Below are positions 55,760 through 64,000 of a stretch of 64,000 nt of DNA, piece after piece (within the stretch, counting starts at the first letter, position 1; the number at the start of each line of letters is the position of its first letter). The notes under the pieces were generated by a model, which saw nothing but the letters and a program-made list of their open reading frames with translations, made no database searches and was not told the origin of the DNA. The position numbers were made by a program, and so were the translations under genes. Origin of the DNA: Bradyrhizobium sp. CCGUVB1N3 (GTDB lineage Bacteria > Pseudomonadota > Alphaproteobacteria > Rhizobiales > Xanthobacteraceae); NCBI RefSeq assembly GCF_024199925.1, contig NZ_JANADR010000001.1, positions 8,001,501 to 8,065,500 on the forward strand, read 5' to 3'.

Positions 55760-57514
55760 ATGCGATATGGATCTGGCCGCAGCAACGACGGGCCTGATGA
55801 ATCTGCTGTCTCGTCATCTGCAGCTATGGGGTCTACTTCTACTGCAATCTCTCTCGTTTCATGGAAGGCGAGAGCAAACTGTCTTGCGCGGTCGTCAAGC
55901 ACTCAGGCGTCAAAGGTCTCGTGGCTTCGCTCTCGTCAGTTGCTTTGTCTCGCGGCTCGCGCGCTGAAGACGAAAGTTCCTGAAGCGAGCGCGCAGAGAT
56001 GGTTTGCTGTTGCACTGTCTCTCGCCGCGAGTACCGTCGGGGGAGCGGCGGGAGCACAAGCTGCCAACGAGCCTAGCCCCAAAAAAGACACTTCAAGTGA
56101 GATTGGGTCGGAAAGAATTCAAAAGAAAAACCTTACGGCTCTCAAATCCCGAAGCGGTCGGTCCCAACGAGCCGGGCGTCTCGTCACTAGCGTGGCACAA
56201 AATACGAATTTACTTGCGCCAAAATCCGACGGTGCGGCTCTTCTTGCGAAGAATGGAACTCAAACGAAGGCGGCCCCTTTTGCAAAGTTCGCGCACCTCC
56301 AGGAAAAAGGTATGTGGCTCAATATTCCCGGGCCGGCCGATACGATAGATCAGGATCACGGCGGCGTTAGATCTGCGCTGGAAGAGGTCGGGATCGGCTA
56401 TGTCGGCGGGACAGTAAATACCTTCGTCGTCAATCAACTGCCGAATGCAGCGAGAAGCACCATCCGCGATCAGCTATATGTCGGCCAGAACCCGACGTTT
56501 AATACGCTAAACTTCATGATCGCGACGTACGATCTCAGCCGGTTTGGGATTCCCGATGGTCAGATCATCGTGGGAGCCGAGCAGCAATATTGGACATGGA
56601 AGCCTGGCGGGCCAGATAGAGTCGGGATCAATACGATTGCTTACTATCAGACCGCTTTCGACGGGAAGCTCGAACTCAAATTTGGTTACCTCAGAAACAT
56701 AAATGAGTTCGTAGGCACGGTGGTCGGAGGGAACGCAGCAGTCAACGTGTTTGGAGCATCATCGAATATCTTGTACCAAGCAGGCATAAGCAACAATGCG
56801 GCGCCGACGCCAGCTCTCAATCTGAAGTACAATTTTGATGACCGCTTCTACAATAAAGCCTCAATACAGCGTTCGCTCAGTCCAGACGGTCAATCTGCGC
56901 AGATCGCTGAAAATCCGACGGGCTTGAACTGGAGTACGACCAACGCTGGCGTTCTTTTTCTCGACGAAACCGGCTACAAGAACAAGGCTGCTCCAGGCTT
57001 GCCGGAGACTTGGTTGCGGGCTGGTGCCGGATTCAACAACAGCAGCTTCACGGACTTGCAGCATCCGGCTCAACCGAGAGCCAGCGGCAATAGCATCTAT
57101 TACTTCGCCGCGGACAGGCAGTTCTGGCAGTCTGATGCCCAAGGCTCGGCAGCTCGTGGCATCTATGCGGGATTTTCCGTCATGTACGCGCCGCCTGACT
57201 TAAATCGAGTCAGTCAGTACTATGAGCTTCGTCTTTATGCGAAGGGGCTGTTTGACAGCCGGCCGCACGATCAGATTGCTATTGTTGCCACCAACACTGC
57301 GTGGAGCAACTTCGCAGTGGATGCTGCCTTGGCCAAGGGCCATTTTGTGCATCGCGACAGTACAGCGATTTCTGGAACATACACGGCGCATCTGGCGCCG
57401 GGGATATATTCAAGCTTGGGACTGACATACATCAATAATCCGACAAGCATCACATTCACACCCCGTACGGGACATGCGTTGAACTTGTTGGTGTCCACGT
57501 CGATATTCTTCTAA
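55760..57514 (+). CDS. OprB-like carbohydrate porin
   Basis: The C-terminal 400 residues show the porin pattern of alternating hydrophobic strands and end with an aromatic residue (I-F-F), as outer-membrane barrels do. Motifs such as G-I-Y-A-G-F-S-V-M-Y-A-P-P and Y-E-L-R-L-Y-A-K-G-L-F recall the OprB carbohydrate-selective porin family. A signal-like segment (W-F-A-V-A-L-S-L-A-A-S, cleavage after A-Q-A) lies about 100 residues after ATG 55760. Either the true start is further in, with a non-ATG codon, or the N-terminus is extended. AAGGAAG precedes 55760. Location upstream of a sugar-type ABC operon supports a role in carbohydrate entry. Confidence 0.7.
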   Translation: MRYGSGRSNDGPDESAVSSSAAMGSTSTAISLVSWKARANCLARSSSTQASKVSWLRSRQLLCLAARALKTKVPEASAQRWFAVALSLAASTVGGAAGAQAANEPSPKKDTSSEIGSERIQKKNLTALKSRSGRSQRAGRLVTSVAQNTNLLAPKSDGAALLAKNGTQTKAAPFAKFAHLQEKGMWLNIPGPADTIDQDHGGVRSALEEVGIGYVGGTVNTFVVNQLPNAARSTIRDQLYVGQNPTFNTLNFMIATYDLSRFGIPDGQIIVGAEQQYWTWKPGGPDRVGINTIAYYQTAFDGKLELKFGYLRNINEFVGTVVGGNAAVNVFGASSNILYQAGISNNAAPTPALNLKYNFDDRFYNKASIQRSLSPDGQSAQIAENPTGLNWSTTNAGVLFLDETGYKNKAAPGLPETWLRAGAGFNNSSFTDLQHPAQPRASGNSIYYFAADRQFWQSDAQGSAARGIYAGFSVMYAPPDLNRVSQYYELRLYAKGLFDSRPHDQIAIVATNTAWSNFAVDAALAKGHFVHRDSTAISGTYTAHLAPGIYSSLGLTYINNPTSITFTPRTGHALNLLVSTSIFF

Positions 57515-57868
57515 GATTCGAGAACTCTGTGCGTCCGCTATGCTCGCTAGGTGAAGGCGGACATCGCCGCTAGTGCGCCACTGCATAGAAAGAGATGTGA
57601 GCCATGTCGCGACTCTCGTCTTGGCAGTTGGTCGCCTAACGTGGCTTCTTAGGCCTGATCCAGTCCCACATCAGGCGAATCAGGGCAGACGGCACGCGCC
57701 ATTGCCCAGAAGCGTTGTATGTCGGCTGCTTAGTTCCCGTGTTCAGGGAAGCGAAAAATGCAGTGTTTCGGCAAGGCTCGCGCTATTGGACGAGGACAGC
57801 TGCAGATGTCAAAGCGGCGCTCGAGCGAGTCTTATCGGAGCAACTCTAAGGTGTGAAACGCGCTTGCA
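57515..57868. other. Gap without a recognised gene
   Basis: No convincing frame. It may hold the 5' part of the decayed lyase gene seen just downstream, beyond recognition. Confidence 0.35.
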
Positions 57869-58035
57869 ACCGCGCTGGTGCCCGAGTTCGGGTATGCAAG
57901 TGTCGCCGGGATGGTGCGGACCGCGCTCAACGAACATCGATCGTTTCTCGATATCGCCATCGAACGTGGCTTGCTGGGGCAGAAAGACGTCCACTCGCTC
58001 ATGCGCCGCGCTGCGGTTGAATCGACAAGCACGGA
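57869..58035 (+). pseudogene. C-terminal fragment of a fumarate-lyase superfamily enzyme
   Basis: The frame contains L-V-P-E-F-G-Y-A-S-V-A-G-M-V and I-A-I-E-R-G-L-L, the end of argininosuccinate-lyase/adenylosuccinate-lyase-like or aspartase-like proteins. The upstream catalytic parts are not found. It covers about 50 residues only. Confidence 0.45.
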
Positions 58036-58356
58036 GTCTACGAGGGAGACGAAGCGCAATTCAGGGCGGAGGATTCGGATTGCGCACGTTCTGCTGGGAC
58101 GCTTCCGCCTTCGCCGTCGGATTGTGTTTCTGTGGTGGAGAGAGCGACCAACGGCTTGAACGATCCGCTGTCGGGGTCGTGATAGCGAGATGCCAACGCG
58201 CGACCTCTCATTTCCAAATTACCCAATTTTACCCAACCTTTGTCTTGAAAGGCCGCTAGCGGCGAAAGAATGGCGGCTAGCCTTCGCGCTGCTGCGGCCT
58301 TTCGGGAAGAGGAAGGCGAGTGGTTTTGCGGGCCAAAGAGCCCATCGGAGGGAAAA
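58036..58356. other. Upstream region of the ABC sugar operon
   Basis: No gene recognised. The region ends with GGAGGG before ATG 58357 and probably holds the operon promoter. Confidence 0.4.
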
Positions 58357-59742
58357 ATGCCAAGAAAGCTCGCCGCTTTTCGCGGCCATTCGGCCAATTT
58401 TGCCAGAAGAGCTCTGATCTGCTCCACGCTTTGGGCCGGAACAGCCGTAGCGGTTACTCAAGCCAATGCGGACGACATCAATTGGCGGCAGTTCGAGGGT
58501 GCGTCGATCGTCTGGGCATACGACATTCATCCGTATGCCGACGCGGTCGCAGCCCAGTTGCCGGAGTTCGAGAAGCTCACGGGCATCAAGGTGACGCCGG
58601 AGCTTTATCCGGACGATGCCTATTGGAATAAGCTGACGATCCAGCTCAGCACAAAGTCACCAAGCTGGGACGTCGTGGGTACCGGGATTCAGCCCGCCTG
58701 GGATCTCGCACCAGGCCAGTTGCTTGAACCGCTCGATCCTTATCTGAACGACCCAAAACTCACCGCGGCGACCTATGACTACAAGGATTTCTTCCCTGCA
58801 CTGCGGGATTCGCTGACCTGGAAAGTGAAGGAAGGGCAGATCGAGGCCGGAAGCGGGCAGGTGTGGGCCATCCCGCATGGCTTTGAAAACATCCAGCTGT
58901 TCTACCGTAAGGACATTCTCGACAAATACGGCATCGACGTTCCGACGACTCCGCCGCAGATGTCCGCGGCCTGCGAGAAGCTGAAGTCTGCGGACCCCGC
59001 GATTACGCCATTAGGCGTCCGCGGCGTGCGGTTTTGGAGCAGCATCCACACCGCTGCAATCTCGATTGCCAAATCGTATGGCGTGCGCGATTTCGTCATC
59101 AAGGATGGCAAGCTGGAGACAGGGCTGGACTCGCCCGAGTCGATCGCGTTCCACAAGGACTACGTGGATATGATCAAGAAGTGCGCGGCTCCGTCCTTTG
59201 CCAACGACAATTGGTACCAGGTGGTCGATGGCATCAACTCAGGGCGAACAGCAATGGCGATCGATTCCAACATGTTCGGTTTTTGGAATGACGTGACCGG
59301 CAAGCCCGCCTCGGGTAAGATCGCGTTCGCGCCCCCGTTACACGGCCCGAACACCAAGACCTTCGAATCCAATATCTGGATCTGGTCTCTTGCAATGAAC
59401 GCTGCGTCCCAGAAGAAGGGAGCAGCCTGGCTGTTCATCCAGTGGGCAACGTCAAAGCAGGTCGAGTTGAATGGCGCTGTTGCCGGCAAGCTCGTGAACT
59501 CTCCGCGCGCCTCCACGTGGAGCGACAAGACGTGGCTCGAATATGCAGCAAAGCCGGAGTTCAACAACTTCGTCGCGACGTTCAAGATCGTGCAGGACAG
59601 GGCTACACTTGCCTTTACGCCGCGCGTAGGCTTTGCCGAAGCAATGAATGCTTGGGCCGTCGCCATGCAGAAGATGGTCAATGGAGCTGACGTGAAGGCG
59701 ACGCTGGTTGATCTTGCGTCAGAGATCCGTTCGTCCATGTGA
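58357..59742 (+). CDS. ABC transporter substrate-binding protein, family 1
   Basis: The protein of 461 residues begins with a signal peptide (basic start, then A-L-I-C-S-T-L-W-A-G-T-A-V-A, cleavage near A-N-A). It has the family 1 extracellular solute-binding fold, with L-P-E-F-E-K-L-T-G-I-K-V-T-P-E and G-F-E-N-I-Q-L-F-Y-R-K-D-I-L. Such proteins bind sugars, polyols or related compounds. ATG 58357 is chosen over an earlier in-frame start because GGAGGG lies upstream. The gene starts an operon with two permeases and three cytoplasmic enzymes. Confidence 0.9.
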   Translation: MPRKLAAFRGHSANFARRALICSTLWAGTAVAVTQANADDINWRQFEGASIVWAYDIHPYADAVAAQLPEFEKLTGIKVTPELYPDDAYWNKLTIQLSTKSPSWDVVGTGIQPAWDLAPGQLLEPLDPYLNDPKLTAATYDYKDFFPALRDSLTWKVKEGQIEAGSGQVWAIPHGFENIQLFYRKDILDKYGIDVPTTPPQMSAACEKLKSADPAITPLGVRGVRFWSSIHTAAISIAKSYGVRDFVIKDGKLETGLDSPESIAFHKDYVDMIKKCAAPSFANDNWYQVVDGINSGRTAMAIDSNMFGFWNDVTGKPASGKIAFAPPLHGPNTKTFESNIWIWSLAMNAASQKKGAAWLFIQWATSKQVELNGAVAGKLVNSPRASTWSDKTWLEYAAKPEFNNFVATFKIVQDRATLAFTPRVGFAEAMNAWAVAMQKMVNGADVKATLVDLASEIRSSM

Positions 59743-59753
59743 ATGGCAAAGCA

Positions 59754-59777
59754 GGGCGGCAGGTGTAATTGCCGCCC
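59754..59777 (+). other. Intercistronic hairpin
   Basis: GGGCGGCA and TGCCGCCC form a perfect eight-base stem around an eight-base loop, followed by CTTTCGC. It lies between the binding-protein and permease genes, where such hairpins commonly allow higher expression of the binding protein by stabilising its part of the transcript or by partial termination. Confidence 0.6.
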
Positions 59778-59803
59778 CTTTCGCATCATAGAGATCTAAT
59801 GAC

Positions 59804-60766
59804 ATGGACCTTCGAGGATCCGACGGAATCGTGACGCTACAGTCGTCGGCCAGCCAACTCTCCACGTCAAAAGATAGGGTAGAAAGGCGCGCCGAGGAGC
59901 CGCGCATCGACTGGTGGAGCATTGCGGCGATCGCTCCTGCTATCATCATCTTGCTCGGATTTCTGTTCCTGTTCTTCTATGGTGTCTTTCAGTCGCTCAC
60001 AGACCTCAAGTTCGGTCGGCTGCTGGTCCACTTCGTCGGCCTCAGCAACTATGCCGTGCTGATCAAGACACAGGATTTCTGGAACAGCGTTCGCGCCACT
60101 CTTGTCTACGCCGGATCGGCCGTAATTGCGGAGGCTGCATTCGGACTCGCACTTGCCAAGCTGTTCGCAACTGACGTCTTCCTTGCGCGCGTGATGCGGC
60201 CGGTCATTCTGTTGCCTCTCGTCCTGCCCCCGATGAGCGTTGCGCTCATGTGGACGACGATGATGGACCCGCAGAACGGGATCATGAACTACTTGCTGTC
60301 TCTTGTCGGGATCGGCCGATTTGCATGGATTTCAGATCCAACCACCGCAATGTTCTCCCTGGTCCTGATCGACGTATGGACCTACACGCCATTTTTTGCG
60401 CTTATCATCTTCGCTGGCCTGCAGGGCATCAATGAAGAGGTGAGAGAGGCGGCCCGTGTCAATGGTGCGAAGGGATGGGCAACCTTTGTGCATATCGAGT
60501 TGCCGCTAATTGCTCCCTACATACTGATCGCTGCAGTATTTCGGCTGATCGAATCCCTCAATCAGTTCGACATCATCTTCGGGACAACGCAAGGCGGTCC
60601 CGGAAATAGCACCTCCGTCCTGTCCGTCCGCGCCTACGTCACTGCCTTCCAAAATCTCGCCTTTGGCCGTGGGGCAGCCCTTATGGTCGTCAATTGGTTG
60701 ATCGTGCTGGTTGGGACCTTCACCATGGTCAAGCTGTGGCGCTTCGTCCGCCAGCGCGTTAGCTGA
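59804..60766 (+). CDS. ABC transporter permease, MalF type
   Basis: The protein of 320 residues has six or seven membrane segments and the EAA loop that contacts the ATPase (E-V-R-E-A-A-R-V-N-G-A-K-G-W, followed by I-E-L-P-L-I). It is the first of the two channel subunits. The N-terminal 45 residues are polar and cytoplasmic. It follows the binding-protein gene across a hairpin and precedes the second permease by 11 bases. Confidence 0.92.
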   Translation: MDLRGSDGIVTLQSSASQLSTSKDRVERRAEEPRIDWWSIAAIAPAIIILLGFLFLFFYGVFQSLTDLKFGRLLVHFVGLSNYAVLIKTQDFWNSVRATLVYAGSAVIAEAAFGLALAKLFATDVFLARVMRPVILLPLVLPPMSVALMWTTMMDPQNGIMNYLLSLVGIGRFAWISDPTTAMFSLVLIDVWTYTPFFALIIFAGLQGINEEVREAARVNGAKGWATFVHIELPLIAPYILIAAVFRLIESLNQFDIIFGTTQGGPGNSTSVLSVRAYVTAFQNLAFGRGAALMVVNWLIVLVGTFTMVKLWRFVRQRVS

Positions 60767-60777
60767 GGAGGCAACGT

Positions 60778-61638
60778 ATGCGATTGAAACGCACGACCTC
60801 CGCGAATTTGATCCTCAACCTGCTCGTCGGCATTTGCGCACTGATCCTGGCCTTTCCGCTCATTTGGATCGTGATGATGTCGCTGAAGCAGCAGGCAGAG
60901 GTGATGACCTGGCCACCGACCTTCCTGTTCTCGCCGACATTGGAAAACTTTCGCGTCTTGTTCGACGTTGCCCAGGCAGGCGCAACCAGCTACGGCACCA
61001 TCAAGGTCGATTTCCTGACGCCGATCTCGAACAGCGTTGTCATCGCGCTTGGCTCTGTCATCGTGTCCCTGATCGTCGGGCTGCCCGCGGGCTACGTCCT
61101 GGCGAGACGCGACATTCCCCTCAAGGAAGACATTGCCTTCTTCATTTTGGGCTTCCGTTTTGCGCCGGCGCTGCTGGTCGTCATTCCGCTCTTCAGCGTT
61201 TTCCAGACCATTGGACTCTATGACACTTATATCGGCATGATCTGGGTCTACCAGGTCGTCACATTGCCAATGATCGTTTGGCTAAGCCGCTCCTATATCG
61301 AAGACATCCCGAAGGACATCGAGGAGGCGGCTGCCATGGATGGCGCCAAGCCGGTCCGGGTCGTGTTGCACATCGTGCTGCCGCTTTTGAAGCCTGGCCT
61401 GATCGGCGCCTCGTTGCTGATCTTCCTGCTCGCCTGGCACAATTTCGCCCTTGGCCTGATTCTCTCGTCAACCAAGGCGCCGGTGACCGTCGCCCTGCTC
61501 AAGCTGCTTAATCCGGGCGTGCAATTCTATCCCGTCATGGCCGCAGGATTGGTCGTGACGATGATCATTCCGGTCATTCTGATCGTCATCGGCCAGCGTC
61601 ACCTCGAACGTGGCCTCACCTTCGGTGCCGTAAAATGA
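60778..61638 (+). CDS. ABC transporter permease, MalG type
   Basis: The protein of 286 residues has six membrane segments and the EAA loop (D-I-E-E-A-A-A-M-D-G-A-K-P, followed by I-V-L-P-L-L-K-P-G). GAGGAGG precedes ATG 60778. The stop overlaps the kinase start by four bases. The ATPase partner is not found in the window; it may be encoded beyond 64000 or elsewhere. Confidence 0.92.
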   Translation: MRLKRTTSANLILNLLVGICALILAFPLIWIVMMSLKQQAEVMTWPPTFLFSPTLENFRVLFDVAQAGATSYGTIKVDFLTPISNSVVIALGSVIVSLIVGLPAGYVLARRDIPLKEDIAFFILGFRFAPALLVVIPLFSVFQTIGLYDTYIGMIWVYQVVTLPMIVWLSRSYIEDIPKDIEEAAAMDGAKPVRVVLHIVLPLLKPGLIGASLLIFLLAWHNFALGLILSSTKAPVTVALLKLLNPGVQFYPVMAAGLVVTMIIPVILIVIGQRHLERGLTFGAVK

Positions 61639-62576
61639 ATGCCAGGCCGTTGATGTTCTTCGGAACGACCAATCTCGACCTCTGCTTCAATGTCGAGCGG
61701 CTGCCAACGCCCGGTGAAAGCCTGATGGGAACGTTGACCCGCCACCCGGGAGGGAAGGGCGCCAATCAGGCCGTTGCCGCCGCCCGGCTTGGGCTGAAGC
61801 CGCACTTCTATACGTGTCTCGGCGAAGACGCTGCCGGTCACTGGCTGTTGCAGTCCCTGACTGAGGCGGGTGTTTGCACGGATGCGGTCAAGATTGCACC
61901 GGGAGAAGTCTCCGGCTCGGCCCTGGTCATGGTCGGGGATGACGGCTCCAACATGATCGTCATCGACCCCGGCGCCAATCTGAACGTCACCTCGCAGATG
62001 ATCGAGACCGCGGCCGAGTTCATCGCGCAGGACGCGATTGTGGTCGCCGAGATGGGCCTGCCGATCGGAGCGCTTAACCGGCTCTTCGAGCTGAAGCGGG
62101 ACAAGCACTTCGAACTGATCTTTAATCCTGCGCCGGTGAGGCCCGGGCTTCCATCGACGGCGTGGAGAAGCGTTGATTTTGTCACACCGAACCAGACGGA
62201 AGCCTTTGAGCTGACGGGAATTGAGGTCGACGACTTCGATAGTGCCGCCCACGCTGCGCTAAAGCTTCTCGATCTCGGGCCACGTGCCGCGCTGATCACC
62301 CTCGGTGCGCAGGGCGCCTATTATGCAGATGAAAAGCACTCCTTTGCCTTGCGCGCTTTTCCCGTCAAGGTGGTCGACACCACGGCCGCAGGCGACGCCT
62401 TCAACGGAGCATTCGCCGCGTCTCTCGCGCAAAGGCTGTCTTTGAGCGAAGCCGTGAGGAAGGCCCTGGCCGTGGCCGCCCTATGCGTGACGCGGCGCGG
62501 CGCTCAAAGCTCCATGCCGAGCGCGGAGGCCGTTGACGAGTTTCTAAAGTCTCAAACGATCTTGGAGTTGGAATGA
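61635..62576 (+). CDS. PfkB/ribokinase family carbohydrate kinase
   Basis: The protein of 313 residues has the two PfkB signatures: P-G-G-K-G-A-N-Q-A-V-A-A-A-R-L-G (residues about 36-51) and, near residue 250, D-T-T-A-A-G-D-A-F-N-G-A-F-A, where the catalytic Asp lies. It closely resembles ribokinase in pattern. It would phosphorylate the imported sugar or polyol, or a product of it. It overlaps the permease and dehydrogenase genes by four bases each, so translation is probably coupled. Confidence 0.9.
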   Translation: MNARPLMFFGTTNLDLCFNVERLPTPGESLMGTLTRHPGGKGANQAVAAARLGLKPHFYTCLGEDAAGHWLLQSLTEAGVCTDAVKIAPGEVSGSALVMVGDDGSNMIVIDPGANLNVTSQMIETAAEFIAQDAIVVAEMGLPIGALNRLFELKRDKHFELIFNPAPVRPGLPSTAWRSVDFVTPNQTEAFELTGIEVDDFDSAAHAALKLLDLGPRAALITLGAQGAYYADEKHSFALRAFPVKVVDTTAAGDAFNGAFAASLAQRLSLSEAVRKALAVAALCVTRRGAQSSMPSAEAVDEFLKSQTILELE

Positions 62577-63343
62577 CCGGACAGTTCTCAGTCTCAGATA
62601 GGACGGTGCTCGTGACCGGAGCCGGTGGCGGCATCGGCTCTGCCATCGTGAACGCGTTTCGGGCAGGTGGGGCGAAAGTCCTTGCCACCGATGCAAACCT
62701 CGAAAGTCTCGAGGACACTTTGGCAAGCTTGCCCTATGGCAACGGGGTATTGCCGATGGCCATGGACGTGGCGCGCGAGCAAGATGTCACCATGGTGCTC
62801 GACGAGGTTGCCAGACGCTTTGGCCGGCTCGACGTGCTGGTCAACAATGCCGGTATCAAATCTGCAGAGCCGCTCCTGAACGGTAGTCCAGAGAAGATCG
62901 AACGCACCATCCAGATCAACTCGGTCGCTGTCTTGCACTGCTCCAAACTGGCGATCGAGCGCTTCATGAAAGCCAAGGGCGGCAGCATCGTCAACATCGG
63001 CTCCTCCCTTTCTTCCCAGGGGGCAGTCTTCAACTACCAGGCAGGTGGCGCCGACTATTGCTTATCCAAGGCGATCGTTCACGACGTCACTAAGCTTCTC
63101 GCCTACGAATGTGCGCCCCTCAAGATCAATGTGAACGCAATCGCGCCAGGAATCATCGATACGCCGATGCACGGACGTCCGCGTGAGGAGACCGAAGCGC
63201 GCCACAGTGGCCGGATCCCCTTGGGACGGGTGGGCGTACCCGATGATATCGCAGGATTGGCGGTTTTCCTCGCAAGTCCTGCAGCTTCCTACATGACGGG
63301 GCAGATCGTTCACGTGAACGGCGGGATGCTGATGAATGGCTAG
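62573..63343 (+). CDS. Short-chain dehydrogenase/reductase
   Basis: The protein of 256 residues is a classical SDR: T-G-A-G-G-G-I-G cofactor motif (about residues 15-22), N-N-A-G, catalytic serine in I-G-S-S-L-S-S and the Y-C-L-S-K catalytic pair. Asp41 after the second strand (V-L-A-T-D-A) suggests NAD preference. It probably oxidises or reduces a sugar or polyol in the pathway served by the transporter and kinase. The stop overlaps the start of the phosphatase gene by eight bases. Confidence 0.92.
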   Translation: MTGQFSVSDRTVLVTGAGGGIGSAIVNAFRAGGAKVLATDANLESLEDTLASLPYGNGVLPMAMDVAREQDVTMVLDEVARRFGRLDVLVNNAGIKSAEPLLNGSPEKIERTIQINSVAVLHCSKLAIERFMKAKGGSIVNIGSSLSSQGAVFNYQAGGADYCLSKAIVHDVTKLLAYECAPLKINVNAIAPGIIDTPMHGRPREETEARHSGRIPLGRVGVPDDIAGLAVFLASPAASYMTGQIVHVNGGMLMNG

Positions 63344-64000
63344 CGGTAGCTCTGGCCCAAACTGGCCGCCGATCGAAGGGATCATTTCGGATCTCGACGG
63401 CGTCGTCTATCGCGGGAACGCTGCGATTGTCGATGCCATCCAGGTATTTGGAGCCTGGCAGGCGGCCGGATTGCCGTTCTGCTTCGTGACAAACAATTCC
63501 ACCCATACGCCGCAAGATGTCGTCCGCAAATTGGAAGGTTTTGGGCTTTCCGTCGCACCGAAAGACGTTGTCACGAGCGCCATCACCGCCGCCGAGCTGA
63601 TCCGTGCGAAATACCCGGACCTCATGCGCGTATTTGTCATCGGCGCACCGTCTCTTGTGAAAGCTATGGCAGACGTGGGGCTCGAGGTTACCGATCGAAA
63701 ACCTCAGGCTGTCGTCATGGGGCTCGACCGTCAGATCACGCATGAGAAACTGCGAATTGCGGTCGAAGCGATCTTGAATGGCGCTGCCTTCATCGGCACT
63801 AATCCAGATCTCCTCTTGCCGACCGCTAGCGGATACGAGCCGGGCGCAGGAGCAACGATCACCGCTGTGGCGGCTGCCACGCAAGTCAAGCCCGTGATCG
63901 TCGGTAAGCCCGAGCCGCACATGATCGAGACCGCACTTGCGCGTCTGGGGACGGCGCGCGGCTCCACATTGCTGATTGGCGACCAGATTCAGACCGATAT
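63336..64000 (+). CDS. HAD superfamily (class IIA, NagD-like) phosphatase, 3' end outside the window
   Basis: The first 221 residues are in the window. The N-terminus has the nucleophile motif I-I-S-D-L-D-G-V-V-Y-R-G, followed by V-T-N-N-S-T-H-T-P (motif 2), and a late I-V-G-K-P-E-P (motif 3 lysine) with the L-L-I-G-D-Q start of the acid motif. These enzymes dephosphorylate sugar phosphates or nucleotides. The gene starts within the SDR stop region and is presumably part of the same operon, perhaps removing phosphate from the product of the PfkB kinase. Confidence 0.9.
   Translation, partial: MASGSSGPNWPPIEGIISDLDGVVYRGNAAIVDAIQVFGAWQAAGLPFCFVTNNSTHTPQDVVRKLEGFGLSVAPKDVVTSAITAAELIRAKYPDLMRVFVIGAPSLVKAMADVGLEVTDRKPQAVVMGLDRQITHEKLRIAVEAILNGAAFIGTNPDLLLPTASGYEPGAGATITAVAAATQVKPVIVGKPEPHMIETALARLGTARGSTLLIGDQIQTD

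Noticed and set aside
57573-58259. Plus-strand frame of 228 codons
   Set aside because: Its composition is not protein-like, and a lyase C-terminal fragment lies in another frame within it.
1-64000. tRNA genes, rRNA genes and CRISPR arrays
   Set aside because: I looked for T-loop-like motifs and regularly spaced repeats and found none; apparent GGTTCGAA strings lie inside coding genes.

Overview
The window reads as a stretch of a Bradyrhizobium-type rhizobial genome, most likely part of a symbiosis island or another accessory region. The basis is the hydrogen-uptake (hup/hyp) cluster, whose encoded proteins closely resemble my memory of those of Bradyrhizobium japonicum, a -24/-12 (RpoN) promoter in front of it, a FixK-like regulator, and a mosaic of intact operons separated by gene fragments and conjugation remnants. 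The species assignment is inference; no database search was run. No tRNA, rRNA or CRISPR array was seen, and no intact transposase was recognised.

Region 1 (1-4417): the end of a small exported protein, about 1.2 kb of low-content DNA, an intact DUF3422 membrane protein (1634-2959), then about 1.4 kb without a recognisable gene. Region 2 (4418-18181): an RpoN promoter followed by hupS, hupL, a hupC-hupD in-frame fusion, hupF, hupG, hupH, hupI, hupJ, hupK, hypA, hypB, hypF, hypC, hypD and hypE on one strand with overlapping or closely spaced genes. It encodes the membrane-bound uptake [NiFe]-hydrogenase and its maturation machinery. hupI and hupJ are frameshifted and hupG has no start codon in its homologous frame, so the part of the pathway attributed to small-subunit maturation appears to be decaying. 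No hoxA or hoxX follows hypE.

Region 3 (18182-22563): fragments and small genes, including a 33-residue membrane peptide, a GNAT acetyltransferase, a livH fragment, a cysteine-free FixK-like Crp/Fnr regulator, and a small secreted protein interrupted by an in-frame amber codon. Region 4 (22601-31254): a minus-strand operon of a MetE-C-like enzyme, a metallophosphoesterase and a complete branched-chain-amino-acid-type ABC transporter, with a divergent LysR regulator that probably controls it. Region 5 (31255-38060): debris of a mobile or conjugative segment (relaxase and TraG/VirD4 fragments, other broken genes) with a lipoprotein gene and a small Cys-tailed protein gene followed by a strong hairpin.

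Region 6 (38065-41953): a minus-strand cassette of an O-methyltransferase, a phosphonopyruvate-decarboxylase-like enzyme and a phosphonoacetaldehyde-dehydrogenase-like enzyme, with no PEP mutase in the window. Region 7 (42602-50479): a dead Baeyer-Villiger monooxygenase, a double-length family III CoA-transferase, a YWTD-like beta-propeller protein, a BKACE (DUF849) enzyme and an MFS carrier, which look like a catabolic module. Region 8 (50793-53435): metE preceded by a clear cobalamin riboswitch. Region 9 (53995-64000): a frameshifted TauD-type dioxygenase, an OprB-like porin, a lyase fragment, and an ABC sugar-type uptake operon with a PfkB kinase, a short-chain dehydrogenase and a HAD phosphatase that runs off the end of the window.
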